This document shows positions 1 through 11,373 of a stretch of DNA of 64,000 nucleotides, piece after piece (the stretch's first letter is position 1; each line of letters starts with the position of its first letter). The notes beneath the pieces are model-generated. The model saw only the letters and a list, made by a program, of their open reading frames with translations, was not told where the DNA came from and ran no database searches. The translations under genes and the position numbers were made by a program. The DNA comes from Melieria omissa (lineage: Eukaryota; Arthropoda; Insecta; Diptera; Ulidiidae), in the NCBI GenBank assembly GCA_963971225.1, contig OZ020268.1, forward strand, positions 109,026,830-109,090,829, in the 5' to 3' direction.

Positions 1-213
1 GTTCATTTACACTGCTGTGGTTCGTGTCGGTTCCAATAGGTACTGTTGTCACTGGACTGTCGACGACGAAGCCAAACATCGACCACAATTAACATTCATG
101 GTTAATTACCTTCAACGACCGATGTGTGTCAGTTTGTCGATGTCCGTTGACATGACTCGCTGAGGTGATTTTTAACCGGTGAATTTGTATATCGACTGCA
201 TAGTTATTGCTTG
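1..213. other. Left-edge sequence, no gene seen
   Basis: Unique-looking sequence flanking the mariner element. I see no open frame, repeat or RNA signature in it. Confidence 0.5.
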
Positions 214-389
214 TACGAGGGTTGCCTTTTATGTTTCGGGACTTGGCAACTCTGGTGGTGCAATCTGGAAACTGACAGCTGTGTCGTAAAGTTGGACATT
301 TTTGAGGTTATAAGTACTCAGAACATTTTGACATACGAGTGCTATTTATATTATTTACAGTGAGTTTAAAAATTCATCTCGGCCCAAAA

Positions 390-830
390 ATGGAATTAAA
401 TCGTAAACATTTTCGTGCGATTATTTTTTACAACTTTCGACGTGGATTAACTCAGCAACAGTGCATAAATGAACTTAATTTAATTTTTGGTGATGAAGCT
501 CCATCAAGGACCAGTGGTTATCAATGGTATGGTGAATTCAATCGTGGTCGTAGTTCACTCCAAGACGAATTTCGTGAAGGTCGTCCAAAACCAGTTGTTG
601 TTCCGAAAACCATTGATGCTGTGCGCGAACTGATATTGCAAGATCGTCATGTGACCTATCGTGAGATTGAGACAACTTTAGGCATTAGTGGGACCAGCAT
701 ACATTCAATATTGCATGAACATTTGACCGTAAACAAAATTTGTTCGCGTTGGATCCCACACAATTTGTCAACTGCTCAGAAAAAGACTCGTGTCGATTGG
801 TCGAAAGAAATGCTCAAAAAATTAATTTAA
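390..830 (+). pseudogene. Truncated mariner transposase, N-terminal DNA-binding part only
   Basis: From the ATG at 390 (MELNRKHFRAIIFYNFRRGL) the frame gives about 146 residues matching the paired helix-turn-helix half of mariner transposases. This includes a linker-like REGRPKPVV stretch and the WIPHNLSTAQKKTRVDWSKE segment that in intact enzymes comes just before the catalytic domain. The frame then ends in AT-repeat sequence, so none of the three catalytic acidic residues is present. It could still bind the inverted repeats but could not cut DNA. An in-frame start 51 bases upstream is also possible; I chose 390 because homology begins there. Confidence 0.85.
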
Positions 831-960
831 TATTTAATATTAATCTAATTTAATATTTAATATTAATTTAATTAATTAATAATTAATTAATTAATTAATT
901 TAATTAATTAATAATTAATTAATTAATTAATTTAATATTAATAAAATTAAATTAATATTT
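831..960. repeat. AT-only simple repeat (TTAATTAA-like units)
   Basis: About 130 bases made almost wholly of TTAAT/ATTAA units and self-complementary. They sit exactly where the mariner catalytic region should be, so they mark the deletion or fill-in of that element. Confidence 0.9.
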
Positions 961-1003
961 GTTTTTCTTCTCTAATCCTGAAATATAAAAGGCAACCCTC
1001 GTA

Positions 1004-1644
1004 GTAGATTCAGATTCAATACTTAAAACCTATGTTTGTTTTTGGTAGAGGGTGAAGAGGTTACATGTATGTGTGTGTGTGTGTTATTGACTGATTGTCG
1101 CACAATTTTTCAAGCAGTCAGCTCAGCTTCCTTGAATATGTGCAGATATGTTTGCCACATTTTCTCCTCTTCGCTAATGAGGTCATAGCTTTTATATGCC
1201 GCGGCTTTGCACTCGTGAATTTTAGTTTTATTAGAATAATCCTTACTCCCTAACAAGCTATTTGATAACTGCGGAAGTATAAAACCTTACCAACAAATTT
1301 AATTTTAATTTTACATCACATTTCTGATATATCGCCGTTCTTCCGGAACCCACTCGAGCCGCTTGCGTCTGAGAACTGTCTACGTAAATAATGTTTATTC
1401 TGTTATAAATCCTATTGTAATCTAATTATTTATATTTGAGGTACTTTCGATAAGCTTCACATCAATAGACCCATCAAATAATGATTCCATATACAAACTC
1501 TTAACCCATTTTGGCCATTTTCGAGGCTGCTTTTATAACAAATTCCTTCATACAGGGTTACCGGTTTTAAAGTCACATAAGTGACATTGGCTTGGCGATA
1601 ATGAATTAGTCAGTTAGTCAGTCAGTCATAGCAAACAAATTAGG
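1004..1644. other. Non-coding stretch with a short GT microsatellite
   Basis: Contains a (GT)n run near 1072-1084 and AGTCAGT-like tandem units at 1611-1628. I see no coding frame worth reporting. Confidence 0.5.
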
Positions 1645-1796
1645 CAGTGGCGTATAAAGGATTTCATTGGGAGGGGGCAGGGGTTTCGGGGGATTGCGTA
1701 CAACTCTTGGGCCCAATTTCATTCGAAACCATATTTTGCACTAGTAATTTTTATATTTGTGGAGAGTTTTGAACTCCCCCCCTTTGTGCGCCACTT
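1645..1796. mobile_element. Probable TIR MITE, hAT-like ends
   Basis: The left end CAGTGGCGTATAAAGG (1645) is matched by an imperfect inverted copy, CCTTTGTGCGCCACTT, ending at 1796. The interior has G-runs on the left and C-runs on the right. The CAGTGGCG start resembles the clearer hAT-type MITE family at 23629, 40340 and 52285, but the interior differs and I see no convincing 8-bp duplication. A TGTA-type microsatellite follows at 1798-1819. Confidence 0.45.
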
Positions 1797-1819
1797 CATG
1801 TATGTATGTATGTACATAC

Positions 1820-3279
1820 GTGCACGGAAAGATAGTTGAACGAATTCAATGTTCCGTCTGTAGTTTTCGACCTTAAGGATAAATTTAGAGAAATCTTCGC
1901 AATGAATTTATTTATCGAATATCGTCGCACACATATTTTATGTTCCGCATGTCCCCCCGATGACCATCTTCATTACTTCTTCTTAATTTTTTCTCTCATG
2001 GCAAATCGTAACCGAAATCGCTGTTCGAACCGCAGCCACAATGCAAGACAAATACGTCCAGACAAATGCACTTTGGAAATATCGCGAAAAATTTGCCGCC
2101 GTCGCCACTGATGCCATAAAAATCCCCAAAAGTCGAAAAACAAACAAAACGAAATTTGTGTCAATATTCGTAAATTACAACAAACGACGATGGCCGACAG
2201 CCGACAGAGCCAAGAGTCTTTAACCTTTCGACGACTCTCGCCTTTTGTAAGGCAATGCAATTGTCTCGCTAGTGGCGCATTTGCTATTGTTGTTGTTGCA
2301 ATTGTTTGCACATTCTCGTGGCAGTGCGAGGCCGCTGCACGGCAAAGCACAGTTTCGCTGGAGAGTCTGTCCATCCGTCCAGTGGCGCGTCTGGAGTTGT
2401 GTCGCGCCGCTTTCATTATAACCGTGTTGTTGTTGTTGTTGTTGTCAGGCTTGTTTTGCACCACAGTGCAATGATCGCGTTCAGCCTACGGCAATGCGTT
2501 CGTTGAACGCATTTTTGCTGCTCTTCTCGCCGAAAATTCAAAAGTAAGGCAGCGAAATCCACAAAAAGTCGACGGCAACAGCAACAAAGCGGCAGGAAAA
2601 GGTTTTACGTATTCCTGCAGAATGCACAACAACGAGACAACAAACGCGACGAAAAGCATTCGCTGCGCCGCGATCATTGCACCGGCACGGAAAGGTGCAT
2701 TGCCTCCTCGCCGCATGTGCAGTGACGCACATGACGCGGCTCGGCTCGGCGCGACTTTAGGCCGCTTTCAGCAATCAACAATGCCGATCGCAAGTTCGGT
2801 GTTTTTGTGACTGCGCTGCTGATGCCGCTGTCGCGTTGCTGGCCGTTTTTTTTATTTGATTGCTGGATTTGTGCGCTTTGGAGCGCAACGTTGTGGTTGT
2901 TGCTTGTTGCGGACAACAGTTCGCCGGCCCTGCGATTCTGCCCTGCCCTCTGTCCGTCTGTGCGACCGCTTTGTCTGCTACATTTCGGCATTGTTGCGAG
3001 CGGTCGAACTTTTGCGCGCACAGCACAGCCCACAGACAAAACGCACATTGCGCCTCGTCATAAAAATTATTCTCGTTTGCATTTTCAACTCTGGCCGCCG
3101 TTCAGCGCGTTCAGCTTCGTGTGCATCGACTGCGTGCGAGAGTTGACTGTGTGTTGAGTTGGCTCGCCTTGGGCTCAGCGCACATAAACTAATGGCAGAA
3201 TAGATTCTAAACGGATTTCAGTGTACGGAAGTAGCCAACATTTTGCTTTCTACAGAGCACAAATGAAGTTTGGAGACGA
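1820..3279. other. GC-richer non-coding block
   Basis: Many overlapping open frames on both strands, rich in Ala, Arg, Cys and Leu, arise from GCAAC/GTTGC-type simple sequence (for example GTT repeats near 2427-2446). None has recognisable domains, splice structure or strand preference. I read it as intronic, UTR or regulatory DNA. Confidence 0.5.
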
Positions 3280-3481
3280 TTAACCCTTTCGCTACAAATT
3301 TTGACTGGGGAAAGTTAAAAATTTCAATTTTAAGTTTCAGGCTTCCATGCGGTTATATTCAACATTCCATAAGACATTTTTTAATTTTTATACTTGGAAC
3401 CATAGAGGTTTCAGACGTTCACAAAGTAGCTTGTTGGCATAATTAATTTTAATTATGGCAACAAAATAGCGAAAGGGTTAA
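3280..3481. mobile_element. piggyBac-type MITE flanked by TTAA
   Basis: A 194-bp element (3284-3477) starts CCCTTTCGCTA and ends TAGCGAAAGGG, a perfect 11-bp inverted repeat. It is bounded on both sides by TTAA (3280-3283 and 3478-3481), the hallmark piggyBac target site. It has no coding capacity. A related larger copy is at 6071-6602. Confidence 0.8.
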
Positions 3482-5444
3482 ATGAGCTAACAAGGATGTG
3501 AATGAGCAGAGAGTGACGTCAGTTGAAGCGCGTCATTTAGTTGTTGTGTTGGTGGAAAATGGATTGATCAATCAATAATTAGCGCTTTGGCTTTCTGATA
3601 TCCCAAACTAGGCGGACCTTATCTTAAGGAAAAAGATGAGCTTGTCCATTTGTGTTCCCCAACAAGATTAGTATTGATTCTCTAGAGTTCGGTTCTAAAA
3701 GCATTTTTTGATTCTGCGCAAAAGGTTTTGCAAACATTAGGCAGCTGGAACTTTTAGCATTCTACACTATTCCCAGTTCTTCAGAGTGTATACCCCTGAA
3801 CCGGTGACCGTTGCAAATAGCTGTCACTATATCGACCCAAGCCCCACTAAACTGAAACTAAAGACTTTTTGCCTTCACTTCACTTCAACTACTTATTGCA
3901 AAGTTGTCCAAGCAACACAACTTTAACTGACTTTGGCGGTACAAATGGCCCCATAAAAATTTGTTGTTGTTTATTTGTGGCGTCTGCACTGCCACTGTCG
4001 CTGAGACCACTCTTTCGCTGTCTTTTCTACTGCACTTGCAGCTTGTTTCGGGCCAAACACGCGTCGGACGTGCTATTTTTAGCATTGGACGCGGTTCCTT
4101 GGCATCGCAATCAAGCGGCAAACGGCATTGACTAAAGCGGCGCGTCGCACCAATGCGACGAGCGACGAAAGGATACCAGTTTGACACGGCGACTTGCGGC
4201 GCACAGATTTTCCGCATTTTTTTCGCTGTCCCCATCACGAGATCCCGCTCACTACACTCCACACCACGGCAGTCAGCCCCATGCTACATCGCCAAATATT
4301 AGATTCATTCTGGCGCTGTCCTTGGTGCAACGCTTACTGCAGCTGCGTACAAAGTCCATTAACCGTTTTGGCGGTCACAGGCAGTTGACTGTGTTGCGGC
4401 CCCACAGCCGACGCACATGCGTGTACTGGCCACCGACAAACTGGTCGGACGACGCACTGGCCGCAGGCACTGCGTTGTTGCGTGCTTGGCATGGGGCGAT
4501 TTTTTTAACGCATCTCAAACCAGTTTTCTTGCGCCAGTTGCATGCGGCATTGCGCTCCGTCCGTGATTTTTGCTGATCAGATGGCAGACAAAATAATTGC
4601 AGACGTTCACTGGCAGCCAATTTGCTGGAGGGAGCAGTGCCCCAATCAGCGCTGCAACGGCTGCGTGGCAGCCGGTGGGTGTGGTATGTTTTTGAAAAAA
4701 CGAATGCAGACTTTTTAAGATGCTTAAAGATGCAACTGTGCTATGAGCACAGAATCATCCAAAGTCGTCGCTTTGAATTCCTTTTTTAATCCCTTTCACG
4801 TTGGATCCGAGTCACAGCATTTTACCATTTTCAGTTTGCCGAAGTTGACAACTCGTACACAGACATAAGATGTCGCTTTCAGCCAAAGGAAACGCATTTC
4901 CATGCCGCATCAAGAATGAGCAGCAATTCAATTTATTAAAATTTTACCGCGCCATAAATTAAGTTCGTCTGCCGCAGCAATCCTTTCTGCTCGGTCGTGG
5001 CACTCAACTTTGCTGACGAAGATTGAAATGTACTTTTCGCGCTGCGCAACTTAACTTTTCAATGCAAACCGCATAAATTGTTGAAAAAGTTATTTTGCGT
5101 AAAACGTTTTAATTTCAGAGGGGAATGTGCGCGCTTTTTTACCACAATGTTTGGTTTAATTAAGGCGAACCATTAAAATATTTGAGGACTAGAATGAAGA
5201 AAAAGGAAAATGTTTGTCACGGTGTGTCAGGATAGGTTTCTAATGTAAAAGGTAGCAATTTGAAAATATTTACTTTCTGAGAGACAACAAGACTCGATTA
5301 ACCCTTTTACGTCCAATCCTAATTGCACAATCTTGTTTGTAGATTCATGGCAGGCGGTCGCTCTGAAAATAAGCCTTAAGCCATAGTTGGTCAAGAGTTC
5401 TGATGAGTATGAAATATTTATTTTGTCCAAGCTTAACTTCTATT
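3482..5444. other. Non-coding stretch
   Basis: Mixed AT-rich and GC-richer sequence. Open frames of 80-130 codons around 3869-4620 overlap on opposite strands and show no family motif. No gene supported. Confidence 0.5.
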
Positions 5445-5776
5445 CCACAAATACTTCTTCTTCTTGACTGGCACGACAACCCGATTACGAGACTAAGGCC
5501 TAGTTACCCGCAACCAACCGTATTGTGCGTGCGAATGTTTTTTTTTACAAGGTTGGACCTACAGTTTTATGCCGATTCCGAACGGCGAGTTGGGAGCTTT
5601 TTCATAGGCAATTTTACAGAGGTTTGCCATTTCCTGTTGAGAGGACAGTCGCCGAAAGAAAAATTGCTGTTTTTCTTTTTTTTCGGTGTTAACGCAACGG
5701 AGTATTGAACTCGCGGAGTCTTGACTCGCGGCCCAACGCACTAGCCAGCTGAGCTACGGCGGCTGCCACAAATACT
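5445..5776 (-). mobile_element. tRNA-derived SINE with 11-bp target duplication
   Basis: The element (5456-5765, minus orientation) is flanked by the direct repeat CCACAAATACT (5445-5455 and 5766-5776). Read on the minus strand, its head is tRNA-like with an A box TAGCTCAGCTGG and a B box near GAGTTCAATACTCC. A tRNA-unrelated body and an AAG-repeat 3' tail follow. A second copy at 22575-22825 shares both head and body, which confirms a dispersed family. Confidence 0.85.
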
Positions 5777-6070
5777 CTTATAATAAATTAAATGTAGAAT
5801 AATTTTTTAAACATTTTAAGTGTTCCAGATTGAGATACTTTGACTTCAATTGAAACTAAACTGAAACTGTTTTCGTGACTCTCGCAGACTTATTCTATGC
5901 AATTCAGCTCATTGAATCCGTTTGCTCATCGCGAAAATCCTGTGTCCATTTATAGGTGTGAAATAGGAGATGCAGACAATAGCCAAGAACTTGTTTAGGT
6001 AGTGACTTGGTGGGTTGACCTTAGTTGCATTTAAAGCTTTGTTCGATTCGTACTTGGGCCTAAGAAAAGC

Positions 6071-6602
6071 TTTACCCTTTCGACTTCAAATTTTACCCTT
6101 TGTCTCGATATTACTTTTTGGTATTTAAACCATGAAACATTTGCCTAAGAAGTGTGCATACGACATTTGAAGTCGCCACGCCTCTTTGTTGGATTTCTGG
6201 AGCTAGTTTACTTTTGAACAATTTTATCTTGAAATGGATTAAATAAATTGTATATCAATATTTTTTAATTACAAAACAATTCATTAATATTTACGGAAAA
6301 ATACAAAATTATCACTTTTTGATTTTATTTACCATTATTAAAGAAACAGGGTTCAAGGTGATCAAACGCGCCCAATTTGTAGACTTCAATTAAAACACAA
6401 ACTTTCTGGATGATGCTGCAAATTATTGGAAATTATTTTGGGAATAACAATAAAATTTGTTGTAATAAGCTTTGAATTCACTTCTAAAAATATGAATTTG
6501 TTGGTGCTTACTTAAATTAACCCATAAATCAACCGTAGCTTTTGCTATAAGATGACAAATAGGTGAAGTTGTTCTCAGACAACTTTGGGGTCGAAAGGTT
6601 TA
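6071..6602. mobile_element. piggyBac-like MITE related to the 3284 copy
   Basis: Left end CCCTTTCGACTTCAAATTT (6075). The right end contains GTCGAAAGG, ending at 6598. Both are flanked by TTTA (6071-6074 and 6599-6602), one base off canonical TTAA. The left end closely resembles the MITE at 3284 (CCCTTTCGCTACAAATTTT). About 524 bp of AT-rich interior without coding capacity. Confidence 0.6.
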
Positions 6603-9600
6603 AAATAACAATGAACATTGCAAGCGTTTGTTGCCTTCGGTCCAGTGCGCCGCTACTTACTTATTATAGTAAAAAACTTATTTACTTACTTACTTACGCC
6701 GATAACCCGACCTAAAGGATTACTTAGCGGCATCCAGACGTATGAGTGACATTTATTTCAGCGGCCCTAATAAGCGACCTCTTTCTTTCTTGTGCGAAAT
6801 TTCCCATTCTCGTTTTGCCATTGCAAAAACTCTGCCGACAAAATGTTATTAAATATTCCGTTTGACGCTATTTGCGGCTGCCCTGCACTTTGTGCCTACT
6901 TTGCGTTTGTTTTATGGCATTCGCCGACAAGTTTATGAGCGCAAAGTGTCGGCCGATAAAAATTGAAATTCCGCTGCTGTGGCTTGCTGTCTGCACTGCG
7001 CAAGCAACGCAACACTGCGTGTGCCCCAGATGAGAATTTCAAATGTCAAATGGTAATTTGCAGCAAGATGTTGGCTGCCATAGCCACAGCCGCCGCACCG
7101 AGCTGCCTGCCGGCAACAAACCGAGTGCCGTGGCGCGAGGCAATGGGCTCGAAAAGATTTACGAATCGCTAAAATTAGGGAACGTTGAAAATTAGCGAGC
7201 ACGTTTTGGCTGGCGCTCACGTTACGCGAGCAGAAAACGTAGCGAAATCGAATTAAGCCGCCGCGCGACACGGTTGACAGTCGCTGTGTAGAGCAACAAG
7301 CAAGTGAGCGAAAAGTTTTGGCAATGAAATTGTTCGATATGTACATAAATTGGAACAGTAGTTGTTTGTTCATGTCAATGGGTCGAGCAGGTGGAATACA
7401 AATGTCGAGAACATTTTCAAATAAAGCCAAGATAGTCTGGAACAAGCGTTCGCTGACATCTTAACCTGGAAATACTAATGTTGGCTTAAACTGTGGTCTG
7501 GAAAGAGAACAAATCAATAATGCTTGGACATACTTGTACATGAGAGAGTAAGACGCAGTCTTTTCTATGGGTCTTTTAAAAATTGAATAACTCATTTACC
7601 GCCTCCGGAGGTAATGCCTTGTATTCACTGTTCTTCATTCTCTCTTCCTGACATCAGTTTCACCTTGGCCCACATACAATTTATCGAAGTGACTCACATT
7701 AATGTTCCAGGGTTATGGCTGTTCGCTGCTCCCAAGCACAACTCGAGCTGCAACCAAAGTCTGTTTAAAGTCCAATTGTGCTCTGTTATTTACATATCAA
7801 ACACAAAATAATCATAAAAATAAATCATAGCGCGCCCTCAAATATCCAACTCATAAATTTTAAATATTTCAAAATTTTTTTCGAGCACATCGGCAACAGG
7901 CCGCAGGCGCTGTGTTTATTTGCACTCAAATAAAATTTGAAAACGTTTCCGTTGTAGTAAAGTGAATTTGTTAATTAAACAGTTTTACAGTTCATAACCA
8001 AATAACACACAAAGTGAAACGCCGCATGTCTCTGGCGACTGGCGCTCTACGCACCCGACCCAATGATTTGCGTTCCCAGACGCAAATTTCACATTTCATG
8101 AGCCATCGTACGCACTAAATAAAAATAACAAATACCTAACAGAAAAATAACGCACGTATAAAAAGAAACTGAAGCGGAAAACTAAAGTAAAATACACAAC
8201 AAAACAAGCCAGCTACGCATTTTTTGGCGGGTCTTGGCCGACCTATTGCTACCCTGCACCGTAGCCAAACTCCCTTTATCCACTTAAATGTCGAGCATTC
8301 TTTTTTCATTTGCTAATTTTTCTCAAGTTTAAATTGCTCTAAGGACCGTGAGTCACACCCACTCCAGCCGCAGCATTGTTGAGAGAGTCACGCGTGTTTC
8401 GGTCGTCTGACGGACATCGCTCAATCGAACACACCCCGCCTCCGCAGTGCAGGGTGCGAAAAACAAAAATACCAAAACGCATTAAATAAATTTCTGCTGT
8501 CTAGACGAGTTTCAAGGTGCTTTCGCATGTTAATCTTCTGTAAATGCCGTGGATAGTTTTCTGCACGGCGCTCCGCACCGCCCTCGCGTTTCCAAACTAC
8601 ACACGCTGCGCAATCGAGCGTGCGGGAGTTGAGAAATGCGAAAAACATACGAACAAACCAACCAACAACAAACAAATGAATTGCAATTCGAAAAATTTTG
8701 CAGTCGATAAAACTGCTGTTCACAATCGCTGGGATGGCGAGGGCCAAGTCTGCCACCCGCCGCTGTGTTGTTCTCCATTTAAATGGCAATTACGATTTCA
8801 ACTATTTCTGTAGACAATGAGCAACATCTAGTGAACAACAACAACAGCAATTGTGGAGCTCCATAGTTCACGCTACATTGCACCCAAGGCGAAAAATTCA
8901 CGCAGCCAGTCAGGTGAATAATGGAAGGGGAGGGCAAGACCTGCGCTGCACGCTTTGCGCTTAGTGCACAAAAGCGACTGCGAAGGCAGCTGCTGGCGGG
9001 ATGCGTATGCCAAACGAAAATGTTAGCAATTGCACATTTAGTGAGACATGAAAATTAGTATAGATCCTTTTTGTATAACGAGCTGTTTATTTGTACATCT
9101 TCGATCGCATCAAAGACTGGTCCACTTTCCTATTTAGGTTAGGTTCGAAGAAATATGTTCAGCAGACAGTGGTTTTTTAGGACTAACATTTCCCCTCGAC
9201 TGCAGCGTCGAGTACTCGTGCGTCGTTGAGTGCAGAGAAATGTCATCAGTTGTAAAGCTCAACCGATGAATGGCGTCTAAATTAAATGAGCTGGCGAATG
9301 TGTGGAGGGCGAATCCGCGGCCCTGCGCATTTTAACTTGAACGACGTGCAAGCCAAGTCCCAGCCGACAGCCAAGTCAGGCAAGCGGTGCACAGACACAT
9401 TGTTGGATGAATTGTTGCGCAGTCAACTTTGTCGTACGCGCACACTGACACACGCACACAGGCAGCCAGTCAGTCAGGTCGTATGTATTTAGTGGAGCTG
9501 CCAAAGTGAATTATCGCTTGTGAAGTTATGCGCTGCGCAGTCAGCATGCAGACAATCAGGCGAGCGGGTGGCCGGACAGGCAGACAGAGCAGCCGATGCT

Positions 9601-10380
9601 TTCCAACCGAGTGGGCGCTCGCCGGCGCCGTGGGTGGAGGGGAGCAATAGCAGACGCATGGACTGGCAATCGACTCAGCACGGGCGCGCAGCGTTCGACT
9701 GTCGAAGTTAGCGAAATTGCGTTGCACTGCCCCAAAGGTAGACAATAAAGTTGCCGCCATTAGAAGTGAAGCGCAACGACACACCTGTTGTTGCTGCAGC
9801 CGTCACACGTGCAGTGGGATGCGTTGTCGTTCTTCGTCTCAGCAAATAAGCGCATTTCCGGTTCAATTTGCCTACAAGATCGGTCTCACACATGGAATTA
9901 TTGTCGCCGTTCGTTGTTGTTGTTGTCGGTGTTGATTAGACTTTAGCACTGACGTATGTAGATAGTTGTGTGTTGGCTGTGCCGCAGGCACCAATGCCGC
10001 TCGAGTGTGAACGTGTTGTTGAAGCTTTTGCGCGTTAGTGGGCAGAAAGTTCTGGCAAACACATTTTGAAAATTTCTCCCAACTTTGTGCGAAAAACTTT
10101 CAGAACAAATAGCAAATTTACTGTCTAGACATGGCGGAAGAAGTTTACGTGTTGAGTTTGTTGGCGTGGGTACTTTACAGCCGCGAATGGTTGCTTCGCG
10201 TTTAGAGTGTAAACAAAAAAATAAGTTTCTTAAATCGCCGAGTTCAAGGCGAAGGAGCGGTGCTGGGATGGTTAAATTATAACACTGAAAGGTATTTTCT
10301 GTGGCCCACGCGACGACATGTGGAATGTGTGCAATGCTTGCTACAAAATTTGAAGTACAAACGCTTAGCAAAATATTGAT
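6603..10380. other. Non-coding stretch
   Basis: Includes ACTTACTT-type repeats near 6655-6695 and GC-richer blocks around 7000-7300, 8400-8800 and 9250-9950, where long frames occur on both strands. I found no conserved motif, splice-bounded exon or RNA gene. Confidence 0.45.
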
Positions 10381-10469
10381 TGATATATACAAATAGCTGA
10401 AAACAATGGATTTTACGAGTATGTAATTTTGTGTGAAAATCCATTATTTTCAGCTATTTGTATGTATTG
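10381..10469. other. Near-perfect 34-bp hairpin (pre-miRNA-like or fold-back element)
   Basis: Arm 10381-10414 pairs with arm 10436-10469 around a 21-nt loop. By hand 33 of 34 positions pair, including three G-T wobbles, with a single C-A mismatch. The shared core is AATAGCTGAAAA opposite TTTTCAGCTATT. The size suits a small-RNA precursor, but a fold-back transposon remnant is equally possible. No target duplication is obvious. Confidence 0.5.
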
Positions 10470-10908
10470 TATGTGCTCTAAGTCTTAAACGGTTGGAGAT
10501 CACGTTTTAATTAGTACATTTAAAGCTTTAATTTAAGTTTAAAAGAATTAAAAAAAAGTGTCAAAGTTTTTCAAACATCGATTTGAAATTTTCACTTCCG
10601 GTTTACTATACGTAAAAAAATAAAATGTAGAATTCGACAAAAACAAAAAAACAACAACTTTTTATACTATCAGAAACAATACTTTTTATTTTTTTTTTAC
10701 AAATTAATTGATACAGATAAAAAGCATCGAAAAATTCATGACTTTATTCTTAGTGAATTTTTAAAAGCTCATAACTCAGCAAAAAAACATCATACGGAAA
10801 AAAAATGGGTGTACACATCCACGTCTACTAGAAGTATAACTGACCAGAATATATACAAATTTTACGACCTCACTTTTTTTTGGTTGTCCGCTTGACGTGA
10901 AATGCCCC

Positions 10909-11373
10909 ATATAAAGGGTGGGCCATCTAGTGGTTTCTCTTCAAATCATAAGTTATTTGGACACTGACAGCTGTTTCCCGTTTGAAATCTTGACAGAAAG
11001 TCAGTAGCATGCCTCCGCGGAACGAAATGAGTCGCTTTCCGATTGAACAACATTGGGAAATATTGATAACTTATTTCTAAAGTGTGTGCTGTGTAGCCCA
11101 AACAGTAGCCAAATCGTGTTATCAGCCGTCTTGGCGATGTCTATTGGCCGTCTTGAAAATGCGATTTCACCCTTTTGGACTTTGAGGGGAACCGTGAAGG
11201 ACCGATGTTATGCCAACAATCGATTCGAAACGATTCAAGCACTCAAGGCCAATAGCATCCAAGCAATCCGTGAGTTACAGCCCGAAACCATCAACAAGGT
11301 CTTGGAAAATTTGAGTGCCACTTGAACAACGTTGTGTTCCATAACACAGTGCAACAAATTCAAAAAAAATTTC
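10909..11373 (+). pseudogene. Decayed Tc1/mariner-type transposase fragment
   Basis: The segment opens with GGGTGGGCCATCTAG at about 10919, which looks like a terminal repeat. An ATG at 11009 (MPPRNEMSRFPIEQHWEIL) resembles the helix-turn-helix start of a common insect IS630/Tc1/mariner family. A stop follows within about 25 codons. Frame-shifted remains of the C-terminus lie at 11190-11325 (VKDRCYANNRFETIQALKAN, then IRELQPETINKVLEN). The whole catalytic middle is missing and I found no right terminal repeat. This is a dead, internally deleted copy. Confidence 0.65.

Larger units (their letters stand above)
214..1003 (+). mobile_element. Internally deleted mariner-family element
   Basis: A short mariner. 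Near-identical terminal inverted repeats of about 26 bp lie at both ends: the left reads CGAGGGTTGCCTTTTAT from 216, and the right is its reverse complement ending at 1001. A TA dinucleotide sits outside each end (214-215 and 1002-1003), as expected for the TA target duplication of mariners. At about 786 bp it is well under the roughly 1.3 kb of a complete mariner. Only the transposase N-terminus survives; the rest is replaced by AT-rich simple sequence at 831-960. It should be non-autonomous. Confidence 0.9.

Noticed and set aside
1973..3157. Cluster of 60-160 codon frames on both strands
   Set aside because: Opposing frames of similar length, Ala/Arg/Cys/Leu-rich, driven by GTT/CAA repeats; no exon borders.
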